Assembly (NCBI GenBank): GCA_964533735.1
Contig: CAZHMD010000007.1
Location: 62,001-126,000 of the forward strand
DNA: 64,000 nucleotides
Direction: 5' to 3'
Source: UBA6107 sp964533735
GTDB lineage: Bacteria > Chloroflexota > Anaerolineae > Anaerolineales > Anaerolineaceae
Part shown: piece by piece, positions 54,085 to 62,973 of the stretch
Layout of the letters: each line of letters opens with the position of its first letter
Position numbering within the stretch: position 1 is the first letter of the stretch
Program-made: the position numbers and the translations under genes
Notes under the pieces: generated by a model
What the model was told of the DNA's origin: nothing
What the model saw: only the letters and a program-made list of their open reading frames with translations
The model's database searches: none

Positions 54085-55119
54085 ATGAAAAAAATCGTCA
54101 CTTTTGGTGAAATCATGCTCCGCCTTTCACCCCCGAACCAACAGAGATTTGGGCAGGCGAGAACGTTTGACGCTACTTATGGAGGGGGTGAATCCAATGT
54201 GGCAGTTTCCCTTTCCAATTACGGTATGGAAACGGAATTTGTAACGCGTGTGCCCAAAAATGATCTGGGCGAGGCATGTCTTCAGTATCTTCGCCAATAT
54301 AATGTGGGGACGCATCACATTTTACGGGGAGGTAACCGCTTGGGGGTCTATTTCCTTGAAAATGGGGCAGTCATGCGTGGTAGCCAGGTCATTTACGATC
54401 GTGCCGATTCTTCATTTTCAACCGTTTCCACGGGAATGTTTGATTGGACTGCCATCTTTAAAGATGCGGGTTGGTTCCATTGGACCGGGATTACTCCAGC
54501 GGTCTCTTCTGGTGCAGCAACAGTCTGCCTTGAGGCTGTCAAGGCTGCCAGCCAAATGGGGATTATCGTTTCATGTGATCTGAACTTTCGCGCGAAACTA
54601 TGGAAATGGGGAAAAACGCCGTCAGAAGTGATGAGCGAGCTGGTTTCCTATTGTGATGTCGCGATCGGAAATGAGGAAGACGCGGAAAAAGTATTTGGTA
54701 TTAAGGCACCGGAAACAGACATCAAGAAGGGGAATGTATCTGCAGAAAAATATAAATATGTTTGCGAAGCACTTGCGCAAAAATTCCCCAAGCTCAATGC
54801 GATCGCCATCACCTTAAGAAGTTCAATCTCTGCTTCGCACAACACCTGGAGCGGCATTCTTTGGCAATCTGGAAAAACCTATACAGGTCCTATTTACGAC
54901 GTGACCCACATTGTAGATAGAGTTGGCAGTGGGGATAGCTTTATGGGTGGCTTAATCTATGGATTAAATACTTACCCAGGAGATCCTCAGAAATCTTTAG
55001 ACTTTGCTGTTGCTGCCTCAGCCCTTAAGCACACCGTAATTGGAGATTTCAACCTGGTCACGGTTGCCGAAGTTGAAAAACTAATGACAGGGGATGGATC
55101 TGGTCGTGTTAGTCGTTAA
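54085..55119 (+). CDS. PfkB-family carbohydrate kinase (2-keto-3-deoxygluconate kinase-like)
   Basis: 344 residues. The opening KIVTFGEIMLRLSPP, the GGGESNVAVSLSNYG sugar-binding stretch and DRVGSGDSFMGGLIYGL with the catalytic Asp in GSGD are PfkB features; overall it is closest to 2-keto-3-deoxygluconate kinases. The product would be a KDPG-like phosphate, which fits the aldolase-like gene that follows by 23 bases. Substrate identity is inferred from family and neighbours. Confidence 0.88.
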   Translation: MKKIVTFGEIMLRLSPPNQQRFGQARTFDATYGGGESNVAVSLSNYGMETEFVTRVPKNDLGEACLQYLRQYNVGTHHILRGGNRLGVYFLENGAVMRGSQVIYDRADSSFSTVSTGMFDWTAIFKDAGWFHWTGITPAVSSGAATVCLEAVKAASQMGIIVSCDLNFRAKLWKWGKTPSEVMSELVSYCDVAIGNEEDAEKVFGIKAPETDIKKGNVSAEKYKYVCEALAQKFPKLNAIAITLRSSISASHNTWSGILWQSGKTYTGPIYDVTHIVDRVGSGDSFMGGLIYGLNTYPGDPQKSLDFAVAASALKHTVIGDFNLVTVAEVEKLMTGDGSGRVSR

Positions 55120-55142
55120 ATATTAAAATTGAGGAAAACCAT

Positions 55143-55829
55143 ATGTCAAAATACTCTCGCTTAAAAGTTCTCAACACCATGATCGAAACCGGAATGGTAC
55201 CTGTTTTTTACCATCCCGATATTCAGATGGCAATATCTGCGGTTGACGCCTGCAAAACAGGTGGAGGCCATTGTTTTGAGTTTACCAATAGGGGAGATTT
55301 GGCGCATGAAGTCTTTAAAGAACTGGTCGTCCATTTTAAATCCGATGATCGGGTGATTTTAGGAGCGGGATCGATCATTGACCCTGCTACGGCGGCATTG
55401 TATATCCAGTTAGGTGCAAACTTTATTGTTGGTCCTGTTTTAAATCCCGATGTGGCGCGGGTCTGTAATCGCAGAAAAGTAGCCTATATTCCGGGATGCG
55501 GTTCAACCTCCGAAATATCAAATGCCGAAGAACTCGGCGTGGAAATCTGCAAGATCTTCCCCGGTGAGGCGATTGGTGGTCCGGGATTTGTTAAAGATGT
55601 CCTCGGTCCAATGCCTTGGGCACGATTAATGCCAACGGGCGGGGTGGATACCACAGAAGAAAGCATTACAACCTGGTTTAAAGCAGGCGTTGCTTGTGTG
55701 GGGATGGGCAGCAAGCTTTTTACCAAAGAATCCATTAGTTCAGGGAACTTTGGGCTGATCACCGAAAAAGTCCGCCAGGTATTGGAATGGATTCTAAAAG
55801 TCCGTTCCGGAAAATCTCCGATCTCATAA
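55143..55829 (+). CDS. KDPG/KHG-type class I aldolase
   Basis: 228 residues of the Eda-type beta/alpha barrel. FEFTNRG carries the acid-base Glu, GAGSIIDPATAALYIQLGANFIVGP is the carboxylate-binding loop, and CKIFPGE holds the Schiff-base Lys (the KFFPA position of E. coli Eda). It should split a 2-keto-3-deoxy sugar acid phosphate into pyruvate and an aldehyde. It is paired with the KDG kinase-like gene, giving a lower Entner-Doudoroff-type step. Confidence 0.88.
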   Translation: MSKYSRLKVLNTMIETGMVPVFYHPDIQMAISAVDACKTGGGHCFEFTNRGDLAHEVFKELVVHFKSDDRVILGAGSIIDPATAALYIQLGANFIVGPVLNPDVARVCNRRKVAYIPGCGSTSEISNAEELGVEICKIFPGEAIGGPGFVKDVLGPMPWARLMPTGGVDTTEESITTWFKAGVACVGMGSKLFTKESISSGNFGLITEKVRQVLEWILKVRSGKSPIS

Positions 55830-55841
55830 CAAGGCAAAGAA

Positions 55842-57290
55842 ATGAAAAAAATATACCCGCACATCGCGCGCATGAAAACGTTTGAGGATTTCAAAAACCA
55901 TGTTGATTCGTTAAATCTTCACATACCGATGGATCAAAAAATAATTCTGGCTCCTAGGGGACCCCTTGCAAACCCTTATCTCTTTAAGGATGGAACAAAG
56001 ATCGGAAATCGGTTTTGCATCCAGCCGATGGAAGGTTGGGATGCAGCAACAGATGGCCGACCGACAGATCTCGTTTTCCGCCGGTGGAAAAACTTTGGCC
56101 TTAGTGGTGCAAAGCTCATCTGGGGTGGAGAAGCTGCGGCAGTAAGACCTGACGGACGCGCGAATCCCAACCAATTGATGATTCTTGATGAAACGATGAA
56201 GGAAATTGAAACTTTAAGGCAGGCTTTGGTAAATGAACACAAGCATCACTTTGGGCAGGTAAATGACCTTATGGTGGGGCTGCAGCTCACTCATTCGGGT
56301 CGTTTCTGCCGCCCGAATATCAAGACCAAACTTGAACCTAAGATTTTATATCATCATCCTTTGTTGGACAAGATTTTTAATCTTGATCCGGAATACCCGG
56401 TTTTAACTGATGAAGAAATTGTTGATCTGATCGGTTACTACATTAGGGCTGCGAAACGTGCGCAGACTATTGGCTTTGATTTTGTGGATATAAAACACTG
56501 CCACGGCTACCTCGGGCATGAATTTTTGAGCGCAGTAAATCGCCCTGGAAATTACGGTGGTAGTTTTGATAATCGCACACGCTTTATGCGGGAAATAATA
56601 TCCGGGATTAAAAGGGATTGCCCGGGATTGAAGATTGGTGTGCGTTTCAGCAGTTTTGATATGCCTCCCTTCCGGCCTGACGAAGAAAATGTCGGTCAGA
56701 TGATGGAATACCATGATGAAAATGGAAAATATCCCTATGCATTCGGCGGTGATCCTGATACGCTGGGAGCAATCAAACTGGACGAACCGAAAGCCTTGAT
56801 GAAAATGATGGAGGCTAACGGGGTTGAGTTGGTTAACTTCTCAGCTGCCAGCCCCTATTACAATCCTCATCTCACGCGGCCGGCTTATTATCCACCATGC
56901 GACGGTTACCTGCCGCCTGAAGACCCGATCGTGGGGGTGGCACGGCACATCCAGGTTGCAGCCGAATTAAAATCTGCTGCACCGGGTCTGCTCACTGTCG
57001 GTTCGGGATACAGCTACCTGCAGGACTGGATTCCTAATGTGGCACAAGCTGTTGTCAGCCAAAAGAAAATCGATTTTGTAGGTCTGGGACGCTCAACCCT
57101 TTCTTATCCCGGTTTGCCTGCAGATGTGCTTGCCGGCAAAACATTGACCCGGAATCATATTTGCCGAACGTTTAGTGATTGCACAACAGCTCCGCGTAAG
57201 GGGTTGGTTTCCGGTTGCTACCCATTGGATGATTTTTACAAGCAACGGCCGGAAGCTGAGGAAGTAAAAAGGATTAAGAAGTCACTTTAA
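55842..57290 (+). CDS. Old-yellow-enzyme-family NADH:flavin oxidoreductase
   Basis: 482 residues, a single TIM-barrel OYE domain. The FMN site is seen in NRFCIQPMEGWDA, the HCHGYLGHEFLS motif and the later VGSGYSYLQDW and FVGLGRSTLSYP. A cysteine group near the C-terminus is C-x5-C-x11-C (CRTFSDC then C of GCYPLD), which resembles the [4Fe-4S] set of 2-enoate and 2,4-dienoyl-CoA reductases but has three cysteines rather than four and no C-terminal FAD/NADH domain. It would reduce an activated C=C bond. The CoA-transferase and crotonase genes follow, so an enoyl-type intermediate is possible. Confidence 0.85.
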   Translation: MKKIYPHIARMKTFEDFKNHVDSLNLHIPMDQKIILAPRGPLANPYLFKDGTKIGNRFCIQPMEGWDAATDGRPTDLVFRRWKNFGLSGAKLIWGGEAAAVRPDGRANPNQLMILDETMKEIETLRQALVNEHKHHFGQVNDLMVGLQLTHSGRFCRPNIKTKLEPKILYHHPLLDKIFNLDPEYPVLTDEEIVDLIGYYIRAAKRAQTIGFDFVDIKHCHGYLGHEFLSAVNRPGNYGGSFDNRTRFMREIISGIKRDCPGLKIGVRFSSFDMPPFRPDEENVGQMMEYHDENGKYPYAFGGDPDTLGAIKLDEPKALMKMMEANGVELVNFSAASPYYNPHLTRPAYYPPCDGYLPPEDPIVGVARHIQVAAELKSAAPGLLTVGSGYSYLQDWIPNVAQAVVSQKKIDFVGLGRSTLSYPGLPADVLAGKTLTRNHICRTFSDCTTAPRKGLVSGCYPLDDFYKQRPEAEEVKRIKKSL

Positions 57291-57323
57291 CTCCATTCAG
57301 GTTTCTCTACGAGGAGAATTGAA

Positions 57324-58907
57324 TTGAAAGTTGTCACCTTCGAAAAAGCGGTTAGTTACATCCATAACGGAGATACAGTCTTAATTGGCGGATCTGGCGG
57401 TGGTCATGCCATTCCTGAAGCCTTAATAGTTGCGCTGGAACAAAGATACCTCAAGGAAAACAATCCAAAAAATATCACTCTGCTTCATCCTGTTGGCGTT
57501 GGTGATAATATCAGCCAGGGAGTCGGGCATTTAGCCCACCCCGGTTTGGTTAAACGCATCGTTACAGGGGCACTAGTTAATAGTCCGGCGTTTCAGGTAC
57601 GTGCGGATGAAGACACTGTGGAAGCGTATACCCTCCCGCAGGGTGCTCTTTCGGAATTGATGAGAGAAATGGCTGCAGGACGACCCGGCTTGTTTTCTCA
57701 AGTTGGGCTGCATACCTTTGTTGATCCCAGGATCAACGGTGGCAGGCAAAGTAAATGCGCTGTCGAAGATCTGGTTGAACTAAAGGTTATCGATGGAAAA
57801 GAGTGGATATTTTACAAGCCATATCAAGTTGATATTGCTTTTCTAAGGGGAACGACAGCTGATGAAGACGGCAATGTGACCATGGAAAGGGAAGCTATTT
57901 TTGGTGAAATGCTCTCCATGGCGCAAGCCGCCCATCGAAATGGCGGAATTGTCATTGTCCAGGTGGCACGTATCGCCCAGCGGGGAACCCTGGCGGCCAA
58001 AAATGTAAAAATTCCCGGCATGTTGGTGGACCTCGTTGTTGTTGACCCCCATCAAAGGCAAACGTATCAAATGGAGTATAGTCCCGCATATGCGGGAGAA
58101 ATTAAAGTTCCCTTGGATGAAATTACCCCGCTTCCTCTTGATCCGCGGAAGATCATTGCCAGGCGCGCAGCCCTTGAATTATCCCCCGGCGCAATTTGCA
58201 ACCTCGGTTCTGGGGTCTCCACAGGTATCGCTGCGATTGCTGCCGAGGAAGGGATTGTGGATAGTATCGTGTTGACTAATGAACAGGGATTAATTGGTGG
58301 AGTGCCTTCGGCAGACGCCGGGGCGGCGGTCAATTACACCTCGATCATTGACCAACCCTATCAGTTTGATTTTTATGATGGGGGAGGACTGGACCTGGCA
58401 TTCCTCTCATTTGCCCAGGTGGATAAAGTTGGGAACGTGAATGTGAGCCGTTTTAATGGGCACATCATTGGTGTGGGGGGGTTCATTAACATCAGCCAAT
58501 GCGCCAAAAAAGTGATCTTCAGCGGTACATTCACTGCCGGAAACCTCGAGATGAGCTGGCCGGGTGGAAAAACTGTCATCCATAAAGAAGGAAAACATAA
58601 AAAATTCCCGGCGATGGTTGAACAGGTTTCTTATAGCGGACCATTTGCTGAAGAACGCGGACAGGAAGCACTCTACATAACTGAGCGAGCGGTATTCAGA
58701 AGGGGTAAAGAAGGGATCGAACTCATCGAGATTGCTCCGGGTATAGATGTTGACCGGGATATTCTCGCCCATATGGATTTTCGGCCAGGAATTTCATCTG
58801 ATTTGAAATTGATGGATGAACGAATATTCCTGGATAAACCGATGGATTTGGCAGCTGATCTGGCGACTAAACGGGCAGTCAATATTCCAAAACGTCTTCA
58901 GGAGTAA
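57324..58907 (+). CDS. Family I CoA-transferase (YdiF/Pct-like, fused alpha-beta)
   Basis: 527 residues, both halves fused. It starts with TTG (57324) after GAGGAG at a spacing of seven. The alpha half has VLIGGSGGGHAIPEALIVAL; the beta half has TNEQGLIGGVPSADAGAAVNY with the catalytic Glu320, the residue that forms the glutamyl-CoA intermediate in YdiF and propionate CoA-transferase. The reaction moves CoA from acetyl-CoA or another donor to an organic acid. It lies between the OYE gene and the crotonase gene, which supports activation of a pathway acid. Confidence 0.9.
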   Translation: MKVVTFEKAVSYIHNGDTVLIGGSGGGHAIPEALIVALEQRYLKENNPKNITLLHPVGVGDNISQGVGHLAHPGLVKRIVTGALVNSPAFQVRADEDTVEAYTLPQGALSELMREMAAGRPGLFSQVGLHTFVDPRINGGRQSKCAVEDLVELKVIDGKEWIFYKPYQVDIAFLRGTTADEDGNVTMEREAIFGEMLSMAQAAHRNGGIVIVQVARIAQRGTLAAKNVKIPGMLVDLVVVDPHQRQTYQMEYSPAYAGEIKVPLDEITPLPLDPRKIIARRAALELSPGAICNLGSGVSTGIAAIAAEEGIVDSIVLTNEQGLIGGVPSADAGAAVNYTSIIDQPYQFDFYDGGGLDLAFLSFAQVDKVGNVNVSRFNGHIIGVGGFINISQCAKKVIFSGTFTAGNLEMSWPGGKTVIHKEGKHKKFPAMVEQVSYSGPFAEERGQEALYITERAVFRRGKEGIELIEIAPGIDVDRDILAHMDFRPGISSDLKLMDERIFLDKPMDLAADLATKRAVNIPKRLQE

Positions 58908-58916
58908 GGTTAAATT

Positions 58917-59729
58917 ATGTCCACAAAAAATCCCATGTCAATCGAACCCGCTGAAGAAACTGATGCCGTCCAGGTTTCTAAGTCTAAAGATGGAGTTGCC
59001 TTGATCACCATTGTGTCTGAACCTCTGGGGGTCTTAAGGCATTCTGTTAAACGTGCGCTGATGCGTGTGATCTCGGAACTTGAGACTGATGATGCGGTCA
59101 GGTGTGCAGTATTAACCGGAGTAGGTAAGGCGTTTTCTGTTGGTTCGGATATCAATGATTTTAGCCAGGAAGTTGGCTGGCTTCTCGAAAATGATTATTG
59201 GGAATCGGCCTTGAACCAGGTGTTGGAAGATGCCCGTTTTCCGATCATTGCTGCTTGTAACGGGCATGCCCTAGGAGGGGGCGCGGTTCTGGCTTTGGCA
59301 TGCGATTTTCGCATTGCGGCTGAAAGTGCCCTGTTTGGTTTTCCGGAGGTTAAGGTCGGTGCCTTCGCCTCGGGGAGTGGTACCCAGAGGTTGCCAAGAT
59401 TGGTAGGACGAGGCAGGGCGATGGAGTTGCTTTTAACAGGCCGGATCATAAAGGCCCAGGAAGCTCTCGAGGTTGGATTGGTGGAATTTGTTTTCCCTGA
59501 CCCAATCTTCATGGAAGAAACCATGATAATTGCAGCTACTATTGCGTCGTATTCTGGCCTGGTAACCGCGGCCACCAAGAAATGTGTGAACGTCGGATTG
59601 ATTGAAGGATTCGAAAAAGGATTGGCAGCTGAAAGTGATCTCAGAGTAAAGACTGGCCGGGGAGCCGATGCAATAGAAGGTCGAGCCGCGTTTCTCGAAA
59701 AGCGTCCCCCGAAATATAACAAACCCTAA
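58917..59729 (+). CDS. Enoyl-CoA hydratase/isomerase (crotonase) family protein
   Basis: 270 residues. The crotonase core is visible: SVGSDINDF at the first oxyanion strand, CNGHALGGGAVLALACDFRIA, and FGFPEVKVGAFASGSGTQRLPRLVGRG. In mitochondrial hydratase the two catalytic Glu residues lie in these loops; here PEVKVG keeps one Glu, and the GSGTQRL loop has no second Glu at the expected place, so isomerase, decarboxylase or hydrolase chemistry is as likely as hydration. It is 9 bases after the CoA-transferase gene. Confidence 0.88.
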   Translation: MSTKNPMSIEPAEETDAVQVSKSKDGVALITIVSEPLGVLRHSVKRALMRVISELETDDAVRCAVLTGVGKAFSVGSDINDFSQEVGWLLENDYWESALNQVLEDARFPIIAACNGHALGGGAVLALACDFRIAAESALFGFPEVKVGAFASGSGTQRLPRLVGRGRAMELLLTGRIIKAQEALEVGLVEFVFPDPIFMEETMIIAATIASYSGLVTAATKKCVNVGLIEGFEKGLAAESDLRVKTGRGADAIEGRAAFLEKRPPKYNKP

Positions 59730-59743
59730 CCCTGGAGGAACAC

Positions 59744-60679
59744 ATGCGTCTACTCTCATATCAATCCAGGGGTCAGGTACGTTCTGCCCGTTTGATTGAG
59801 GGATTTGGTTTTGACCTTAACACTTCCACAACTCTTTATTTGGAGAATAATCCCTCCATTACTCCGCTTACCAAAGAGTTGCCAACGCAACTGGAGGAGT
59901 GGCTTTTACTTGGACCTGAAGGGTTAAAGTCTGTTCGGGAAGCGACAGATTGGGCACAAAGTCTCATCCTCAAAAACGAAATAGATGCAGAGGTGGTCCG
60001 CTTCGATATCAGTCACGTTTCTCTGCTGGCTCCGATACCCCGTCCCGGTAAGGTCATCTGTATCGCAGGAAATTTTCCCGCACCCGGAAAAATGGATAAA
60101 CCAGAATACCCAACGGTTTTTCTGAAACCGTCTGGTAGTGTGATCGGGAACGGGCAGGCTGTAGTGATCCCCCAAGTAGCCGCCAATCTTGCTTATGAAG
60201 TTGAACTCGCTGTGGTGATTGGCAAACGTTCTCGAAACCTAATGCAGGACGAATTGGATGCTGCGATTGCGGGGTATACCATCGCCAATGATATTGGCGA
60301 CAGGATGTTAGAAAAGCGCACCTCCCAGTGGACCACTGGTAAGATGTTTGACACTTTTACGCCTATGGGACCGCAATTAATTACTCCCGATGAACTGGTT
60401 GATACAGGTAATTTATCAATGTTCACCAGGGTGAATGGTCAACTGCTGCAAACAGGGAATACTGCTCATATGTTTTTTGATGTTAAAGAATTGGTTCGCT
60501 ATCTATCGACGTTGACTACACTTGAGGTGGGTGATGTCATTCTCACAGGGAGCCCAAAACTGATGGGTGGCAATCCCAACCCGATATGGAATTTATCCCC
60601 TGGAGATGATGTTGAAGTGAGTATTGATAAATTAGGTGCGCTTATTAACCCTGTCAAATCAGAAGAGGGAATAAATTGA
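59744..60679 (+). CDS. Fumarylacetoacetate hydrolase (FAH) family protein
   Basis: 311 residues. The C-terminal FAH domain (about 100-305) has FLKPSGSVIGNGQ, YEVELAVVIGKR with metal-binding Glu residues, NDIGDR with the metal Asp and a GKMFDTFTPMGP segment. Family members hydrolyse or decarboxylate 2,4-diketo acids, open sugar diketo acids (L-fuconate pathway) or act on 2-hydroxy-dienoates. The KDG kinase and aldolase nearby fit a sugar-acid role; the CoA enzymes fit an aromatic or cyclic-acid role. A GGAGG ribosome site precedes the ATG. Confidence 0.88.
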   Translation: MRLLSYQSRGQVRSARLIEGFGFDLNTSTTLYLENNPSITPLTKELPTQLEEWLLLGPEGLKSVREATDWAQSLILKNEIDAEVVRFDISHVSLLAPIPRPGKVICIAGNFPAPGKMDKPEYPTVFLKPSGSVIGNGQAVVIPQVAANLAYEVELAVVIGKRSRNLMQDELDAAIAGYTIANDIGDRMLEKRTSQWTTGKMFDTFTPMGPQLITPDELVDTGNLSMFTRVNGQLLQTGNTAHMFFDVKELVRYLSTLTTLEVGDVILTGSPKLMGGNPNPIWNLSPGDDVEVSIDKLGALINPVKSEEGIN

Positions 60680-61710
60680 TGAAAACATACAAAATGGCGT
60701 TCATTCCGGAACCCAAAAAGATAGAGTGGCGGGAAATACCTTTGAGGCAACCCGGTACAGAAGAAGTCATGATTAAAGTGAAGGCCGCTGCAATTTGCGG
60801 AAGTGATCTTCACCTTTTCAAAGGTAAACACCCATCAGCCGCCTTGCCTGCAGCCGTCGGTCATGAAATGGCTGGAGAAGTGGTTAAGTGTGGAAAGGAG
60901 GTTACACGTTGCAAAGAAGGCGACAGGGTAACCGTAGAACCGGTGATTGCATGTGGAGAGTGTCACTTCTGTTTAAGAGGACAGTACAATCTCTGCGAGC
61001 GAATCAGTTTTCAGTATCGTAAAGGACAGGGAGCATTTGCAGATTATTTTTATGCACCGGAACATCGGGTTTATAAACTCCCTGAAAATGTCACCTTTCA
61101 GGAAGGTGCCCTGGTTGAACCTTGTTCCGTGGCGTTGCACGCTGTAAAAACAAGCCGTATAAGAATTGGTCAAACAAGCGCTGTCATTGGAGCTGGCGCA
61201 ATTGGGATTTTGTTATCCAAAATCGTTGGCAATCTTACCGGGGTTAAACCGTTTGTCACAGATTTGAATGCCTCCAGAGTAAAAAAAGCCATTGAAATGG
61301 GATCTTTCGACACTTCCAATTGGGCTAGGGATGAATTTACCGATTGTGTAATTTCTCTGACGAACAACCTGGGCGTTGACGCTGTTTTTGAGGCAGTGGG
61401 TGTTGAGACAACGCTGAATCAAGCCATGCAAACTGTAAGAAAGGGCGGCAGAATCACATTGCTGGGCATTTTTGAAGATCCAACCCCGAAAATCCCTGTC
61501 AACTTGTTTGTCCAAAAGGAAATATCAGTAACCGGTTCTCAAGGATACGCTTGGGATTTCCAGGATGCCATCAATATGATCTCCTCCGGGCAAGTCGAAG
61601 TTCACAAGTTGATTACGAACCAATTGCCGATTAGTAAGTTGCAATCTGGTTTTGACTCGCTCATGGTATCTGGAAATGAACAAATAAAAGTCGTATTTAA
61701 TCTTGATTAG
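60679..61710 (+). CDS. Zinc-dependent medium-chain alcohol/sorbitol dehydrogenase-like protein
   Basis: 343 residues from ATG 60679, which overlaps the FAH stop (TGATG); a TTG at 60676 is in frame but less likely. Catalytic zinc ligands are in CGSDLHLF and GHEMAGEV; the structural zinc set is CGECHFCLRGQYNLC. The NAD-binding loop is around VIGAGAIGILL. It is closest to sorbitol, threonine and galactitol dehydrogenases, oxidising a secondary alcohol. Confidence 0.9.
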   Translation: MKTYKMAFIPEPKKIEWREIPLRQPGTEEVMIKVKAAAICGSDLHLFKGKHPSAALPAAVGHEMAGEVVKCGKEVTRCKEGDRVTVEPVIACGECHFCLRGQYNLCERISFQYRKGQGAFADYFYAPEHRVYKLPENVTFQEGALVEPCSVALHAVKTSRIRIGQTSAVIGAGAIGILLSKIVGNLTGVKPFVTDLNASRVKKAIEMGSFDTSNWARDEFTDCVISLTNNLGVDAVFEAVGVETTLNQAMQTVRKGGRITLLGIFEDPTPKIPVNLFVQKEISVTGSQGYAWDFQDAINMISSGQVEVHKLITNQLPISKLQSGFDSLMVSGNEQIKVVFNLD

Positions 61711-61729
61711 AAATTTACACGGGTGAATT

Positions 61730-62176
61730 ATGATCATTGACACATTACCAGAATCGCAGTTACTCTACCCGCTTCATCCTACTTTTGAACAGGCTTTTAC
61801 TTTCCTTCGATCAACAGATCAGACCACTTTACCCACTGGCAGAATTAATATTGACGGTGATGCCATTTACGCATTAGTTCAGGAGTACCAGACAAAACCC
61901 GTGGACCAGGGGAAATGGGAATCGCATCAACGCTATATTGATATCCAATACATTGTTACTGGAGAGGAACTCATCAATTACCAAAATCTCTCTTCAATGA
62001 AGTTGGGCAATTATGATTCAGAACGCGATTTTCAATCCATGACCGGGGAAGGGCAATTGGTCGAACTCTCAGCCGGTTCGTTCATGGTTTTCTTTCCTCA
62101 GGATGCGCATATGCCCGGGTTAGCGAAGAACACCTCCTCATTGGTAAAGAAGGTTGTGGTCAAGTGCCGGGTGTAA
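61730..62176 (+). CDS. YhcH/YjgK/YiaL (EbgC-like) family protein
   Basis: 148 residues, normal length for the family. The cupin-like pattern is present: KPVDQGKWESHQRYIDIQYIVTGEE, then a late FFPQDAHMPGLA with likely metal ligands and the closing VKKVVVKCRV strand. Relatives include EbgC (beta subunit of evolved beta-galactosidase) and proteins near sialic-acid and sugar-acid operons, some acting as sugar anomerases or mutarotases. It is the last intact gene of the Liv operon. Confidence 0.88.
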   Translation: MIIDTLPESQLLYPLHPTFEQAFTFLRSTDQTTLPTGRINIDGDAIYALVQEYQTKPVDQGKWESHQRYIDIQYIVTGEELINYQNLSSMKLGNYDSERDFQSMTGEGQLVELSAGSFMVFFPQDAHMPGLAKNTSSLVKKVVVKCRV

Positions 62177-62236
62177 CTGGAACCCCCCCGCGGTGGTGAC
62201 CACGAGACAAGCCACATCCTGGATCAGTTGTTGTAA
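62175..62236 (+). pseudogene. Decayed 3' fragment of the small FdrA-associated gene
   Basis: About 62 bases right after the YhcH stop align to the end of the 57-codon gene at 39212-39385. With one deleted base the frame reads NWNPPA then GDHETSHILDQLL and a TAA, against DWKPPA, GGDQEMINILDQLL and TAG in the intact gene. The last 19 bases (TCCTGGATCAG-T/C-TGTTGTA) differ at one position. No upstream part of the small gene and no fdrA are seen here. Confidence 0.7.
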
Positions 62237-62246
62237 AGTTTCGGTA

Positions 62247-62281
62247 TAAAAATAAAAAAAGGTATCTTGTAAGATGCCTTT
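62247..62281 (-). terminator. Terminator of the minus-strand araDA genes (bidirectional)
   Basis: AAAGGTATCTT (62258-62268) pairs with AAGATGCCTTT (62271-62281), 11 bp with one G-U pair and a two-base link, so the real loop is a little larger. On the minus strand it is followed by a T-run (A-run 62247-62260 on the + strand). It lies 5 bases beyond the AraD stop. Confidence 0.8.
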
Positions 62282-62285
62282 CTGG

Positions 62286-62972
62286 TTATTGTCCATAATA
62301 AGCATTTTCGCCGTGTTTTCGGAGGAAATGTTTGTCGAGAAGCTCTTTTTGCATCGGTGAGAGGTCCGGGTTGAGCCCGAGTGCATGAAACTGCATAAAG
62401 GCAACCTCCTCCAGAACTACAGCGGTTTCAACAGCCTGCCTGGGTGTTTTCCCCCAGCAGAAAGGACCATGGTTTTGAAAAAGAACCGCGGGGATCGCAT
62501 TGGCATCAAGGGACTTGAATGTCTCAATGATCACTTTACCTGTCTCTTTCTCGTAATTACCAGTGATCTCAGAAGGGGTTAATTGTCTCGTGCAGGGAAT
62601 CGTGCCGTAGAAATGATCCGCATGCGTTGTGCCCGTGGGCTCAATCGGTTTCCCTGCTTGTGCAAAACTTGTCGCCCAGCGGCTGTGAGTGTGCACAATC
62701 CCGCCAATGTGCGGAAACGCCTTATACAATTCCAGATGAGTCGCTGTATCAGAAGAAGGCTTAAACTTGCCCTCAACCACAATCCCTTCGAAATCGACAA
62801 TCACCATATCCTCTGCAGTCAACTCCGCATAGCTAACGCCGGATGGTTTGATGGCTATCAAACCTGTGTCCCGGTCTATCCCCGAGACATTACCCCAGGT
62901 GAAGGTGACCAAACCGTATTCAGGCAAAAGCAAATTGGCTTCCAGCACTTGTTGTTTTAATCCTTCCAACAT
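62286..62972 (-). CDS. araD: L-ribulose-5-phosphate 4-epimerase
   Basis: 228 residues, normal AraD length. Features are LLPEYGLVTFTWGNVSGID, IKPSGVSYAEL, then the zinc histidines in HTHSRWATSFAQAG, the HADHFYGTIPCTR motif, and a C-terminal KHFLRKHGENAYYGQ. It converts L-ribulose 5-phosphate to D-xylulose 5-phosphate, the last specific step of L-arabinose use. It follows the isomerase gene with one base between, in an araA-araD operon. Confidence 0.95.
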   Translation of the reverse strand: MLEGLKQQVLEANLLLPEYGLVTFTWGNVSGIDRDTGLIAIKPSGVSYAELTAEDMVIVDFEGIVVEGKFKPSSDTATHLELYKAFPHIGGIVHTHSRWATSFAQAGKPIEPTGTTHADHFYGTIPCTRQLTPSEITGNYEKETGKVIIETFKSLDANAIPAVLFQNHGPFCWGKTPRQAVETAVVLEEVAFMQFHALGLNPDLSPMQKELLDKHFLRKHGENAYYGQ

Positions 62973-62973
62973 A

